A stretch of 64,000 nucleotides of DNA from Aristaeella lactis (GTDB taxonomy: Bacteria; Bacillota; Clostridia; Christensenellales; Aristaeellaceae), in NCBI RefSeq assembly GCF_018118585.1, contig NZ_CP069421.1:2976001-3040000 (forward strand), given 5' to 3'. The notes below the pieces were generated by a model. That model saw only the letters and a program-made list of their open reading frames with translations, did no database searches and was not told the DNA's origin. This document shows, in pieces, positions 1 through 8,593 of this stretch (its first letter is position 1; the number at the start of each line of letters is the position of its first letter). The position numbers were made by a program, and so were the translations under genes.

Positions 1-2
1 AG

Positions 3-1163
3 AACACCTATGGCGTGACCTATGAGTTCCAGAACCTGACCTATGCCGGCGTGCAGGATTCCGTGAACAACTCCATCCTGGCCGGTGAACCGGACTGTGA
101 CGTGTACATGGTGGAGCTGGGCTGGGGCGTTCCCGCCGTCATGAACGGCTATGCCATGGACCTGCGGGAAGTCCTGGATCCCGATGATCCGCTGCTCACC
201 CATAACGACACCGTCATGAATTATGTGGCGCTGGAAAGCGGCGCTGTCTCCCTGCTCACCGTCAACGGCGCAGAGGACCAGGTGGCCGCCACCTATCCCC
301 TGGCTTTCAACCTGCAGATGATCGAGGAAGCCAACCTGGAGGATCCCCGGGACCTGGCTGCCCGCGGCGAGTGGACCTGGGACAAGTTCCGGGAGTACTG
401 CATTGCCCTGACCAAGGACAACGACGGCGACGGCGTCACGGATGTTTACGGCTACGGCGCCTGGATCACGGACTGCCTGCCTTACTGGTATATGTCCAAC
501 GGCACAACGCTGGCCTCCTCTCCCAAGGAGAACCTCTCCTCTGTGGAGATGGGTGAAACCCTGAAGTTCCTGCAGGATCTGTGGCTCACGGACAAGGCGG
601 CCTATCCGCTGCCCGAGGAGAACGGCTGGGATGTCTGCCGCTGGCTGTACCGTGACAAGAAGGTGGCCTTCACCACCACCGCTGCCTGGATCATGGCCAA
701 CTATGACGACTATAACTGGGACGGCAAGGCCGAAACCACCCTGGACTTCGACATGGTCTTTGTGGATTACCCCATCGGACCTCACGGCAACGCGGAAACG
801 AACGCCACAAAGATCGCGGCCGGCAGCTTCTACTTCATCCCCGTCGGCATCGAGAATCCGAAGCTGGTCTATGATGTTTTCCGCGCCTACCAGAACTGGT
901 ATCATGACGACACTGCCCTCCGGGATGATCCGGAAGAGCTGGAGTGGTGGTACACCACCACGTCCGACAAGCTGGACCTCCAGGAGTGGAACTTTGAAAT
1001 CATGAAGAAGATGGGCGAAAAGACGGTGGTCGACTTTGCCGGCACCGTGCTGGGAGAGATGCCGCTGGTGGAATTCATCAACGGCGACCTGACCCCCGCC
1101 CAGCTGCAGGAGGAATACAAGCAGGTGGTTCAGGATACCCTGGACCAGATTTTCGGAGCCTGA
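3..1163 (+). CDS. Extracellular solute-binding protein of a sugar-type ABC importer (5' end outside window)
   Basis: The frame is already open at base 3, so the start codon and signal peptide lie before the window; 386 C-terminal residues are visible. Composition and motifs fit family 1 solute-binding proteins, which capture oligosaccharides or similar solutes at the outer membrane face and deliver them to two permease subunits. A DNDGDGVTDVYGYG loop near visible residue 135, many aromatic residues (WTWDKF, LPYWYM, WYHDD) and a C-terminal amphipathic helix are typical of the family. The permease genes, expected in the same operon, must lie upstream because a terminator follows directly. The substrate cannot be told from the sequence. 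Confidence 0.85.
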   Translation, partial: NTYGVTYEFQNLTYAGVQDSVNNSILAGEPDCDVYMVELGWGVPAVMNGYAMDLREVLDPDDPLLTHNDTVMNYVALESGAVSLLTVNGAEDQVAATYPLAFNLQMIEEANLEDPRDLAARGEWTWDKFREYCIALTKDNDGDGVTDVYGYGAWITDCLPYWYMSNGTTLASSPKENLSSVEMGETLKFLQDLWLTDKAAYPLPEENGWDVCRWLYRDKKVAFTTTAAWIMANYDDYNWDGKAETTLDFDMVFVDYPIGPHGNAETNATKIAAGSFYFIPVGIENPKLVYDVFRAYQNWYHDDTALRDDPEELEWWYTTTSDKLDLQEWNFEIMKKMGEKTVVDFAGTVLGEMPLVEFINGDLTPAQLQEEYKQVVQDTLDQIFGA

Positions 1164-1189
1164 TCCGGAAACCTGTTTCCAAAAGGAAA

Positions 1190-1223
1190 GGGAGAGTCAC
1201 AATTCTGTGGCTCTCCCTCTTTT
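1190..1223 (+). terminator. Rho-independent terminator after the solute-binding protein gene
   Basis: A 12-bp stem (GGGAGAGTCACA pairing with TGTGGCTCTCCC, one G-U) with loop ATTC is followed by TCTTTT. It separates the + strand binding-protein gene from the convergent phosphatase gene. Confidence 0.8.
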
Positions 1224-1234
1224 GGTTTGTTGAG

Positions 1235-1834
1235 TTACAGTGCTTTGCGGATCTGCGCAAGCAGCTCGTCATAGGTTTCGCAGGCAGGCAGCTCCGGATA
1301 ATCCTTTTTGATCTGCTCAGTGGAGCGGAACAGGATTCCGGCCTTGCTGGCCTGGATCATGCCCAGGTCATTGTAGCTGTCGCCGGCGGCGATTGTTTCA
1401 AAGCCGATGCTCTGCAGAGCTTTGACGGTGGTCAGCTTGCTCTTTTCCACGCGGATGCGGTAACCGGTGATCATGCCGTCTTCCCCCACCTCCAGCTCGT
1501 TGCAGAAGATGGTGGGCCAGCCCAGCTTCTTCATCAGGGGAGAAGCAAACTGGGTAAAGGTGTCGGACAGGATGATCGCCTGGGTTTCACTCCGCAGGGT
1601 GTCCAGGAATTCCTTCGCACCGGGCATGGGATCGATGGTGGCGATGGTGTCCTGGATGTCTTTCAGGCCCAGGCCGTGTTCCCGCAGGATGCCAAGCCGC
1701 CATTTCATCAGCTTGTCATAGTCCGGCTCGTCCCGGGTGGTGCGTTTCAGTTCGGGGATACCGCTGGCCTGGGAAAAGGCGATCCAGATCTCAGGAACGA
1801 GTACCCCCTCAAGGTCCAAACATACGATATTCAT
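1235..1834 (-). CDS. thrH: ThrH-like HAD phosphatase (phosphoserine phosphatase / homoserine phosphotransferase type)
   Basis: A 199-residue HAD-superfamily enzyme. The nucleophile motif is DLEGVL at residues 7-12; the second acid is Glu, not Asp, as in ThrH and related phosphoserine phosphatases. LSDTF supplies motif II and GDSYNDLGM motif IV. Characterised ThrH hydrolyses phosphoserine and can transfer its phosphate to homoserine; which applies here is unknown. I chose the ATG at 1834, because an upstream in-frame TTG at 1843 would add only LLF and lies in the intergenic gap. It follows the rubredoxin gene by 15 bases on the same strand, so the two are probably cotranscribed. Confidence 0.82.
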   Translation of the reverse strand: MNIVCLDLEGVLVPEIWIAFSQASGIPELKRTTRDEPDYDKLMKWRLGILREHGLGLKDIQDTIATIDPMPGAKEFLDTLRSETQAIILSDTFTQFASPLMKKLGWPTIFCNELEVGEDGMITGYRIRVEKSKLTTVKALQSIGFETIAAGDSYNDLGMIQASKAGILFRSTEQIKKDYPELPACETYDELLAQIRKAL

Positions 1835-1849
1835 AAACAACAATCAGCC

Positions 1850-2002
1850 TCAGACGGGAGTAAAGGCATCCTTTCCGAGACCGCAGACGGGGCAGACCCA
1901 ATCCTCCGGGATGTCTTCCCACGCAGTGCCGGCAGCAATACCGCCTTCGGGGTCGCCGACTTCAGGATCGTAAATGTAGCCGCAGGGACATTCGTACTTC
2001 AT
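1850..2002 (-). CDS. Rubredoxin, 50 aa, with a shortened first metal knuckle
   Basis: A small one-iron electron carrier of the cytoplasm. The frame from ATG at 2002 encodes [20 protein letters not shown] at the start and ends with [17 protein letters not shown], the classical rubredoxin pattern. Length (50) is normal. The oddity is the first iron-binding knuckle, which reads C-P-C-G (Cys5, Cys7) where rubredoxins normally have C-x-x-C-G; the second knuckle (Cys37, Cys40) is canonical. The ribosome binding site AAAGGATGAAAACCG lies just upstream and a good promoter is 60 bases away. Rubredoxin usually feeds electrons to rubrerythrin, which is encoded 3 kb downstream. Confidence 0.9.
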   Translation of the reverse strand: MKYECPCGYIYDPEVGDPEGGIAAGTAWEDIPEDWVCPVCGLGKDAFTPV

Positions 2003-2065
2003 CGGTTTTCATCCTTTCTTTTCTCTGAACGGAAACGGCGTCATGCCATTTCTCTTACTGGCTTA

Positions 2066-2094
2066 ATCATATGTTAAGGCGTGATGGAAGTCAA
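2066..2094 (-). promoter_or_regulatory. Sigma-A-type promoter of the rubredoxin-thrH unit
   Basis: Read on the minus strand: TTGACT (2094-2089), 17-base spacer, TATGAT (2071-2066). It points at the rubredoxin start at 2002. Confidence 0.7.
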
Positions 2095-2107
2095 GCAGGG
2101 TAAAGCA

Positions 2108-2137
2108 TTAATTCACAATTCATAATTCACAATTAAT
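2108..2137. repeat. AT-rich octamer-like intergenic repeat (AATTCACAATTCAT type)
   Basis: Tandem units of the kind AATTCACA/AATTCATA fill this stretch. Similar strings recur at several other intergenic sites in the window (about 10466, 13485, 14391, 40259, 49655), always outside or at the very edge of genes. Confidence 0.5.
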
Positions 2138-2225
2138 ACAGACGCCGCGGACGGAAGGATATTTACGGGCTTCAGTCGAAAAGGAGAAAGGTCAATAAAG
2201 AAGATAACAGGAAGGGGGAACAGCT

Positions 2226-4850
2226 GTGGCGGAGAAACTGACGGTTGGCCTGGCGGCGCATGTGGACGCGGGCAAGACAACCCTGTCCGAAGCCATGCTG
2301 TTCCTTAGCGGAGCCGTGCGCCGGCAGGGCCGGGTAGACCACGGGGACGCGTTCCTGGATACGGAAACAATGGAGAAGGAACGCGGAATCACGATCTTCT
2401 CCAAGGAAGCCAGGCTGACCTGGCGTAAAACCGACCTGACGTTGGTGGATACCCCCGGGCATACGGATTTTGCCGGGGAGGCGGAGCGGGCCATCAGCGT
2501 GATGGACGCGGCGGTGCTGGTGATCAGTGCGACTGAAGGGATCCAGTCCCATACGCGGACCCTGTGGAAGCTGCTGGAAAGCAGCGGGGTTCCGGTGGTT
2601 TTCTTTATCAATAAAATGGACCGGTTTGCCGGGACCCGCGAGGAACTGATGACAGCCCTCGGAGCACTTTCGGACCGGGTCGCGGACTTTACCGGAGATC
2701 CATCGGAAGCGATCGCCCTGTGCGATGATACCTGCCTGGACCTGTTCCTGCGGGAAGGTTCGATCCCGGAATACCGGATCAGGGCGCTGGTCCGTGACCG
2801 GAAACTGTTTCCCTGCTTTTTCGGCGCGGCCCTGAAAAACGAAGGCGTTGAACCGCTGCTGGACTTCCTTGCCGCTTTTGCGGAGGAAAAGACATACCCG
2901 AAGGAGTTCGGCGCGCGGGTGTACAAGATCGCCCGGGATCCCCAGGGAAACCGGCTGACTTTCCTGAAGGTGACCGGCGGCGAGCTGAAGGCCCGGGACC
3001 AGCTGGCCGGAGGTTCCGGTGAAACTGCCTGGACGGAGAAAATCCAGGAGATCCGGCTGTATTCCGGAGCCCGGTATGCGGCAGTGCCGCAGGCAGCAGC
3101 GGGAGAACTGTGCTGCGTCACGGGACTGACCAAAGCCATGCCCGGGGACGGCCTGGGAACGGAAAATAAAGGCGGGGAGCAGACCCAGCGTCCCTGCTAT
3201 GCCTGCCGGGTAATCCCGGGGCCCGGGGAAGACCTGCATAAGGTGCTGGACTGCCTGGAAACGCTGACGGAAGAGGAGCCGCTGCTGCAGGCGGAGTTTA
3301 TGGAAGCCCGCCGGGAGATCCGCGTGCATTCCATGGGCGATGTGTACCTGGAAGTACTCCAAAGGCAGATGAAAGACCGGTTCGGGATTGAAATCTCCTT
3401 CGGGGAGACCAGCGTGCTGTACCGGGAAACCATTGCGGAAGCGGTGGAAGGTGTGGGGCACTATGAGCCGCTGCGGCATTACGCGGAGGTCCACCTGTGG
3501 CTGGAACCGCTGGAGCCCGGAAGCGGCCTGGTGTTTGACACCGATGTTTCCACGGACGATCTGGCCCTGAACTGGCAGCGGCTGATCCTGACCCACCTGA
3601 AAGAAAAGATCCACCGGGGCGTGCTGACCGGCGCGCCGGTGACGGATATGAAAATCACGCTGATCAACGGCAAAGCCCACCTGAAACACACGGAGGGCGG
3701 GGATTTCCGCCAGGCGACCTACCGGGCGGTGCGCCAGGGCCTGATGAAGGCCCGGAGCATCCTGCTGGAACCTTACCTGACACTGGAGATTACCGCGCCG
3801 CAGGAAAGCCTCGGGCGGATCATGAATGACCTGTCCATGATGGGCGGAAAACCGGAAGGGCCCGAGGACGCGGAGAAAGGGTTCCGGATCATCCGGGCGG
3901 TGGTTCCCGCTTCCGCCTGCCGGAATTATGCCCGGGACCTGAATGCCCAGACCCGGGGGTTGGGACGGATGACCTCCTCCTTTGCCGCTTACCTGCCCTG
4001 CGCGGACGCGGAGAGGATCATTGCGGAGAAAGGGTATGACCCGCTGCGGGATGTGGTGAACCCGCCGGATTCTGTTTTCTGTTCCCATGGCGCCGGGGTG
4101 GTTGTTCCCTGGGATGAGGTGGAGCAGTATATGCACCTGCCGCTGCGGGAAGCGGGGAAAAAGACGGATGCCGGGATCGCTGTCCGGACAGCCGGAAGCA
4201 CTTTTGCCCGGAGTTCGGCGGAGGAAGAAGAAGCTTTGCGGATCATCTTTGAAAAGACGTACGGTCCGGCAAAGACCCGCCAGCTGCTGAGACCGGTGCC
4301 CAAGGAAGAACCCGCGGCACAGCCGGAGGAAAAGCGGGAACCGGCTCCGGAAGGAGAGATCCTGCTGGTGGACGGCTACAACGTGCTGTTTGCCTGGGAT
4401 GAGTGGAAGGACAGCGTCCAGGAGAATTTTGACGCTGCCCGGATGCAGCTGACGGAGCTGATGTGCGATTACGCAGGCATGACCGGAAAGGAAGTCATCC
4501 TGGTCTTTGACGCCTATAAAGTCAAAGGCGGCATGGGCAGCGCGGAAAGATACAAGAATATCTATGTGGTCTATACCCGGGAAGCCCAGACGGCGGATGC
4601 TTATATTGAAAAGACGACCCTGCTGGCCAGGAACCGGGCGAGGGTGCGGGTGGTGACATCCGACAGACCGGAACAGCTGATCGCCCTGGGCAATGAAGCA
4701 TTGCGCACTTCCGCGCGGGAATTCCGGCGGGAGGTGATCGGCGTGCAGGGCAGCATAGCGGATTTCATCGCGAAAAACAACCGCCCCGGAACGGAACGAT
4801 CCCTGGAGCGGCTGTACAAGGAAGCCTGGAAAAAGAATAAAACAGAATAA
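2226..4850 (+). CDS. TetM/EF-G-like translational GTPase fused to a C-terminal Rae1/YacP-like NYN ribonuclease domain
   Basis: An 874-residue cytoplasmic protein. Residues 1 to about 650 match the ribosomal-protection (TetM/TetO/EF-G) family: P-loop AHVDAGKT at 11-18, RGITI at 53-57, DTPGH at 75-79, NKMD at 129-132, followed by EF-G-type domains II-V. A charged linker rich in Pro and Glu (about 685-708) leads to a NYN domain at about 711-850. That domain resembles Bacillus Rae1 (YacP), a ribosome-associated A-site mRNA endonuclease: ILLVDGYNV, VILVFDAYKVKG, TADAYIE, VTSD and ALRTSAREFRREV all align, keeping the acidic residues. GTG start with GGAAGGGGG 7 bases upstream. Tetracycline resistance should not be assumed. 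My inference is a GTPase that remodels the A site coupled to mRNA cleavage. Confidence 0.85.
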   Translation: MAEKLTVGLAAHVDAGKTTLSEAMLFLSGAVRRQGRVDHGDAFLDTETMEKERGITIFSKEARLTWRKTDLTLVDTPGHTDFAGEAERAISVMDAAVLVISATEGIQSHTRTLWKLLESSGVPVVFFINKMDRFAGTREELMTALGALSDRVADFTGDPSEAIALCDDTCLDLFLREGSIPEYRIRALVRDRKLFPCFFGAALKNEGVEPLLDFLAAFAEEKTYPKEFGARVYKIARDPQGNRLTFLKVTGGELKARDQLAGGSGETAWTEKIQEIRLYSGARYAAVPQAAAGELCCVTGLTKAMPGDGLGTENKGGEQTQRPCYACRVIPGPGEDLHKVLDCLETLTEEEPLLQAEFMEARREIRVHSMGDVYLEVLQRQMKDRFGIEISFGETSVLYRETIAEAVEGVGHYEPLRHYAEVHLWLEPLEPGSGLVFDTDVSTDDLALNWQRLILTHLKEKIHRGVLTGAPVTDMKITLINGKAHLKHTEGGDFRQATYRAVRQGLMKARSILLEPYLTLEITAPQESLGRIMNDLSMMGGKPEGPEDAEKGFRIIRAVVPASACRNYARDLNAQTRGLGRMTSSFAAYLPCADAERIIAEKGYDPLRDVVNPPDSVFCSHGAGVVVPWDEVEQYMHLPLREAGKKTDAGIAVRTAGSTFARSSAEEEEALRIIFEKTYGPAKTRQLLRPVPKEEPAAQPEEKREPAPEGEILLVDGYNVLFAWDEWKDSVQENFDAARMQLTELMCDYAGMTGKEVILVFDAYKVKGGMGSAERYKNIYVVYTREAQTADAYIEKTTLLARNRARVRVVTSDRPEQLIALGNEALRTSAREFRREVIGVQGSIADFIAKNNRPGTERSLERLYKEAWKKNKTE

Positions 4851-4859
4851 TTAAGGAAA

Positions 4860-4890
4860 GGGGAGTCCATACGGACTCCCCGATGTTTTT
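4860..4890 (+). terminator. Terminator after the GTPase-NYN gene
   Basis: GGGGAGTCC, loop ATAC, GGACTCCCC, then GATGTTTTT. It lies between convergent genes. Confidence 0.8.
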
Positions 4891-4902
4891 ACAAACAGGA
4901 TC

Positions 4903-5094
4903 TTACTTGCCGTCCTCACCCTGATACCGCGCGCGGTTCAGGGTATCGCCCCAGTCAGAGACGTTCTCCAGTACTTTGTCCGGGCTTTTTTCAGTATAGG
5001 TTCCCTTTTTCTGCGCTCTTTTCTTCATCCAGAAACCGATAGCTGCCAGTACGATGAGAACGGCAAAAAAGATGATCATGAACTGTCCGACCAT
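4903..5094 (-). CDS. Small single-pass membrane protein, 63 aa
   Basis: One N-terminal transmembrane helix (about residues 4-23, MIIFFAVLIVLAAIGFWM) is followed by a basic stop-transfer stretch (KKRAQKK) and a short polar tail. It starts at ATG 5094 with GGGAGG upstream. It lies 58 bases downstream of rubrerythrin on the same strand and is probably cotranscribed with it. I do not recognise the family; no function is claimed. Confidence 0.65.
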   Translation of the reverse strand: MVGQFMIIFFAVLIVLAAIGFWMKKRAQKKGTYTEKSPDKVLENVSDWGDTLNRARYQGEDGK

Positions 5095-5152
5095 GATGAC
5101 TTATACCTCCCGGATCAGGCTGTGTGCCTGGGATTCCGCACCGCAGTTTAAC

Positions 5153-5695
5153 TTATTTACCGAAGTACCTCTCCAGCAGGCCCTTGAAGGCTTTGCCATG
5201 GCGGGCTTCGTCGCGGGCCATTTCATGCACGGTGTCATGGATGGCGTCGAGGCCCAGCTCCTTGGCCTTCTTGGCCAGGTCGGTCTTGCCCTGGGTGGCG
5301 CCGTTTTCGGCTTCCACGCGGACGCGGAGGTTTTCCTTGGTGCTGGGGGAGACTACTTCACCCAGCAGCTCGGCGAACTTGGCGGCGTGTTCCGCTTCTT
5401 CAAACGCGGCGGTCTTCCAGTATTCGGCGATCTCCGGATAGCCTTCCCGGGCAGCTGCGCGGCCCATGGCCAGGTACATGCCGACTTCGGTGCATTCGCC
5501 CTCGAAGTTGGCGCGCAGGCCGGCCTTGATCTCTTCCGGAACGTCCTTAGCGACGCCGATCACATGCTCGGACGCCCAGGTCATTTCGCCTTCCTGCTTG
5601 ATGAACTTGGAACCGGGAACCTTACAAACAGGACACTTTTCGGGCGGTTCGGGCCCTTCATGTACGTATCCGCATACGGGACATACCCACTTCAT
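5153..5695 (-). CDS. Reverse rubrerythrin (N-terminal rubredoxin domain, C-terminal di-iron domain)
   Basis: A 180-residue peroxide/oxygen-scavenging enzyme of anaerobes. The rubredoxin-type domain comes first ([14 protein letters not shown] ... CPVC, residues 1-35), followed by a ferritin-like four-helix domain with ligand motifs in [16 protein letters not shown] and [11 protein letters not shown]. This order is the reverse of classical rubrerythrin, as in the clostridial revRbr proteins, which reduce hydrogen peroxide and oxygen using NADH-derived electrons. I use ATG 5695, preceded by GGAGG at 8 bases; the upstream in-frame ATG at 5710 overlaps that site. Confidence 0.92.
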   Translation of the reverse strand: MKWVCPVCGYVHEGPEPPEKCPVCKVPGSKFIKQEGEMTWASEHVIGVAKDVPEEIKAGLRANFEGECTEVGMYLAMGRAAAREGYPEIAEYWKTAAFEEAEHAAKFAELLGEVVSPSTKENLRVRVEAENGATQGKTDLAKKAKELGLDAIHDTVHEMARDEARHGKAFKGLLERYFGK

Positions 5696-5745
5696 AATGT
5701 TTACCTCCATATTTTTTTGTCAAATCCGGCATTTTGCCTGAACAG

Positions 5746-5774
5746 ATTATACCATTTACGATGGATGAAAGTAA
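5746..5774 (-). promoter_or_regulatory. Promoter of the rubrerythrin unit
   Basis: Minus strand: TTACTT (5774-5769), 17-base spacer, TATAAT (5751-5746). It is divergent from the rpsB promoter about 60 bases away. Confidence 0.65.
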
Positions 5775-5809
5775 AGGAAGAAAAAACTGTTGTATATCAA
5801 CGAAAAAAC

Positions 5810-5838
5810 TTGCTTTTGGTTGAAATATATGCTAAAAT
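5810..5838 (+). promoter_or_regulatory. Promoter of rpsB-tsf
   Basis: TTGCTT (5810-5815), exactly 17 bases, TAAAAT (5833-5838) with an extended -10 TG at 5830-5831. It starts a leader of about 95 bases before rpsB. Confidence 0.75.
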
Positions 5839-5853
5839 CCATCCGATTACGCA

Positions 5854-5912
5854 CCTTTTCCCTGTGATCGCTTGTGCCGCGAACGCGGTGGCCGGTCGCA
5901 AAAGGGAAAGGG
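5854..5912 (+). promoter_or_regulatory. Structured rpsB leader RNA, candidate S2 autoregulatory element
   Basis: Three nested helices can be drawn by eye. C5854-C5862 pairs with G5904-G5912 (9 bp, one G-U). GATCG 5866-5870 pairs with CGGTC 5893-5897. CCGC 5877-5880 pairs with GCGG 5885-5888 around loop GAAC. The structure ends 11 bases before the AAGGAGGG ribosome binding site. Ribosomal protein leaders that bind their own product are known in Firmicutes; assignment to S2 is inference. Confidence 0.5.
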
Positions 5913-5940
5913 GTGGAAAATAACAAGGAGGGAACCCCTA

Positions 5941-6699
5941 ATGGCAGTCATTTCCATGAAACAGCTCCTGGAAGCCGGCGTACACTTCGGTCATCAGACC
6001 CGCCGGTGGAACCCGAAGATGGCGCAGTACATCTTCACCGAACGTAACGGCATCTACATCATCGACCTGCAGAAAACCGTCCGCAAGGTTGATGAAGCTT
6101 ACGCTTTCGTCCGCGACATCGCGATGGAAGGCAAGAGCATCCTGTTCGTCGGCACCAAAAAGCAGGCTCAGGAATCCATTGAATCCGAAGCCAAGCGCTG
6201 CAACATGTTCTACGTCAACAACCGCTGGCTGGGCGGCATGCTGACCAACTTCAAGACCATCCGCACCCGGATCGAGCGTCTGAACCAGATCGACAAGATG
6301 GAACAGAACGGCCAGTTCGATGTGCTGCCCAAGAAGGAAGTTATCAAGCTGATCCACGAGCGGGAAAAGCTGGAAACCAACCTGGGCGGTATCCGCGACA
6401 TGAAGAAGCTGCCCGGCGCCCTGTTCGTTGTGGACCCCCGCAAAGAGCACATCGCCGTGACCGAAGACCGCATCCTGGGCATCCCGATCGTGGGTATTGT
6501 TGATACCAACTGCGATCCCGACGAGATCGACTACGTCATCCCCGGCAACGACGACGCTATCCGCGCTGTCAAGCTGATCGCCGGCAAGCTGGCTGATGCT
6601 GTGCTGGAAGGCAAGCAGGGCGAGCAGAATGAAGCGGAAGCTGAAGAAGTTCCCGCCGAAGCCGAAGAAAAGGCCGCTGAGGAAGCTACCGAAGCTTAA
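5941..6699 (+). CDS. rpsB: 30S ribosomal protein S2
   Basis: Component of the small ribosomal subunit, 252 residues. The start ATG at 5941 follows AAGGAGGG at 8 bases and gives the canonical beginning ([20 protein letters not shown]). RRWNPKM, the [12 protein letters not shown] stretch and [11 protein letters not shown] are S2 signatures. The tail from about residue 225 is a run of Glu and Ala, longer than needed for the fold but common in this group. It is followed at 41 bases by tsf, the usual bacterial order. Confidence 0.98.
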   Translation: MAVISMKQLLEAGVHFGHQTRRWNPKMAQYIFTERNGIYIIDLQKTVRKVDEAYAFVRDIAMEGKSILFVGTKKQAQESIESEAKRCNMFYVNNRWLGGMLTNFKTIRTRIERLNQIDKMEQNGQFDVLPKKEVIKLIHEREKLETNLGGIRDMKKLPGALFVVDPRKEHIAVTEDRILGIPIVGIVDTNCDPDEIDYVIPGNDDAIRAVKLIAGKLADAVLEGKQGEQNEAEAEEVPAEAEEKAAEEATEA

Positions 6700-6740
6700 T
6701 CCAAACAATAGAATAAGTATATTAGAGAGGATTGATCAAA

Positions 6741-7667
6741 ATGGCAGCAATTACTTCCGCTATGGTTAAAGAGCTGCGCGAGCGCACCAGCGCCGGCATG
6801 ATGGATTGCAAAAAGGCTCTGGTCGAGAGCGACGGAGATATGGACAAGGCCATTGAATGGCTGCGTGAAAAGGGACTGAGCCAGGCTGCCAAGAAGGCCA
6901 GCCGTATCGCCGCTGAAGGCGTGGTTGCCCAGTACACCAACGAAGACAGCTCCATCGGCGCGATCGTCGAAGTGAACTGCGAGACCGACTTCGTTGCCAA
7001 GACCGATAACTTCATCGGTTTCGCCAACAAGGTTGCCAAGCAGGTTGCCCTGGCCAACCCCGCTGATGTTGACGCCCTGATGGCTCAGGCCTTCGTGGAC
7101 GACAGCAGCAAGACTATTTCCGACCTGGTCAGCGACGCGACTGTCGCGATCGGTGAGAAGATCTCTGTTCGCCGCTTCAGCCGCTACGAGACCACCGGTG
7201 TGGTTTCCACCTACATTCACCTGGGCGGCAAAGTCGGCGTTATGGTCGAAGTTGCTGCTGATGCTGCCGGCCGCGCCAGCGAAGACGTGAAGACCTTCGC
7301 TCATGACCTGGCCCTGCAGATCGCCGCTGCCAAGCCCGAAGCTGTCCGCCGTGAAGAAGTGGACGTTGAGAAGCTGGAGAAGGAAAAGGAAATCCTTCGC
7401 GCCCAGGCTCTGAACGAGGGTAAGCCCGAGAAGATCGTCGACCGCATGGTCGAAGGCCGTATCGAGAAGTACTACAAGGAAGTGTGCCTGCTCGAGCAGC
7501 CCTTCGTCAAGGATCCCGATAAGAATATCAAGGGTCTGATGGGCGAGATCGCCAAGGCTGCCGGCGCTGAACTGGATGTTGTGAAGTTCAGCCGCTTCGA
7601 GCGCGGTGAAGGCATCGAAAAGCGGAAGGATGACCTGGCCGCTGAGATCGCCGCAATGCAGAAGTAA
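6741..7667 (+). CDS. tsf: Elongation factor Ts
   Basis: Guanine nucleotide exchange factor for EF-Tu, 308 residues. The N-terminal UBA-like part ([19 protein letters not shown]) and the [12 protein letters not shown] motif that contacts EF-Tu are intact, and the C-terminal dimerisation region ends with [11 protein letters not shown]. Start ATG 6741 follows AGAGAGG; the in-frame TTG three codons upstream is less likely. Cotranscribed with rpsB and closed by a strong terminator. Confidence 0.98.
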   Translation: MAAITSAMVKELRERTSAGMMDCKKALVESDGDMDKAIEWLREKGLSQAAKKASRIAAEGVVAQYTNEDSSIGAIVEVNCETDFVAKTDNFIGFANKVAKQVALANPADVDALMAQAFVDDSSKTISDLVSDATVAIGEKISVRRFSRYETTGVVSTYIHLGGKVGVMVEVAADAAGRASEDVKTFAHDLALQIAAAKPEAVRREEVDVEKLEKEKEILRAQALNEGKPEKIVDRMVEGRIEKYYKEVCLLEQPFVKDPDKNIKGLMGEIAKAAGAELDVVKFSRFERGEGIEKRKDDLAAEIAAMQK

Positions 7668-7680
7668 GATTTGCATTATA

Positions 7681-7710
7681 AAAGGACTGTCTGCGGACAG
7701 TCCTTTTTTT
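7681..7710 (+). terminator. Terminator of rpsB-tsf
   Basis: AAAGGACTGTC, loop TGCG, GACAGTCCTTT, then a run of seven T (7704-7710). Confidence 0.92.
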
Positions 7711-7739
7711 CAAAACGAAAACCGGAGGGGAAAACAGCA

Positions 7740-8417
7740 ATGAAGATTGGATTATTGATCGCCGTTACCCGTGAACTGGAAGCCTTCCTGCAGAGCGGGG
7801 AAGACCTGACGGAAGAGGTTGTGGCCGGACGGACTATCTACAAAACCCGCATGGAAGGCCATGAGATCTTTGCGGTATGCTCCGGCTGCGGGGAGATCGA
7901 TGCCTCGTCCGCGACCATGCTGCTGATCGTGAAGTACGGCTGTGAACTGATCCTGAACTTCGGCGTCACCGGCGCGCTGCTGGAGGACCTGAAGGTGGAG
8001 GACCTGTTCGTGGCGGAAAAAGCCTGGCACTATGATTTTGACATCACCGCCTTCGGCGGCACCGCAAAGGTGGGTCAGTATTCCGAATATCCCGATGAAT
8101 TCATCCCCCTGGATGCCGGCCTGGTGAACCTGGTGGAGGAGAAATTCCCCGGGATCCGGAAGATCGCTGTGGCCAGCGCGGACAAGTTTGTGGAAGACCG
8201 GAACGAGAAGATTCGCCTGCGGGCGTCCGGCTGCGGGATCTGCGAGATGGAACTGGCGGGCATTGCCCGGGTATGTGAACGCAGCGGCGTGAAGTGCCTG
8301 TCCATCAAGTGCATCAGCGACGCCTTTGACGGTACCGGCGCGGACTTCGACAAAAACGTGCGGAACAGCGCCGCGAAAGCGTTTAAGGCACTGAAAGAAA
8401 TCATGAAAGCAATCTGA
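7740..8417 (+). CDS. Phosphorylase-superfamily nucleosidase, MTA/SAH-nucleosidase-like
   Basis: A 225-residue purine nucleoside phosphorylase fold enzyme. The family splits 5'-methylthioadenosine and S-adenosylhomocysteine. Visible: IGLLIAVTRELEAF at the start, LNFGVTGALLEDLKVEDLFVAE (nucleoside phosphorylase core), CEMELAGIARVC with the ribose-binding Glu, and IKCISDAF with the catalytic Asp. Start ATG 7740 follows GGAGGGG at 9 bases. Similarity to classic MTA/SAH nucleosidase is moderate, so another nucleoside (for instance futalosine) is possible. It stands alone between two terminators. Confidence 0.8.
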   Translation: MKIGLLIAVTRELEAFLQSGEDLTEEVVAGRTIYKTRMEGHEIFAVCSGCGEIDASSATMLLIVKYGCELILNFGVTGALLEDLKVEDLFVAEKAWHYDFDITAFGGTAKVGQYSEYPDEFIPLDAGLVNLVEEKFPGIRKIAVASADKFVEDRNEKIRLRASGCGICEMELAGIARVCERSGVKCLSIKCISDAFDGTGADFDKNVRNSAAKAFKALKEIMKAI

Positions 8418-8455
8418 TCTTGAATCAGATCGTCTAATGAACAATGAAAAAGTAC

Positions 8456-8490
8456 CGGCCTGGAGAAGGGTTCTCCGGGCCGATTTCTTA
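8456..8490 (+). terminator. Probable terminator after the nucleosidase gene
   Basis: CGGCCTGGAGAA, loop GGG, TTCTCCGGGCCG (one G-U) followed by ATTTCTTA. The stem is strong and the T tract weak. Confidence 0.6.
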
Positions 8491-8593
8491 TGATGATCAC
8501 AAAAGAGTCAATTCTGAACATCAGGAATACAGGCTAAAACGCTGAAAGCCTTGAAATAATTATAAATATTGAATCCTGAATTGTGATTTACAG

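Noticed and set aside
2172-4136. Long open frame (654 codons) on the minus strand opposite the GTPase-NYN gene
   Set aside because: It is a shadow of GC-rich codon use in the + strand gene: no binding site, Pro/His/Gln-rich low-quality composition and no domain, while the + strand has complete G motifs.
2226-4310. Calling the gene a tetracycline resistance determinant
   Set aside because: TetM-like GTPases of Clostridia with extra domains are chromosomal and not shown to protect against tetracycline; the fused NYN domain points to another role.
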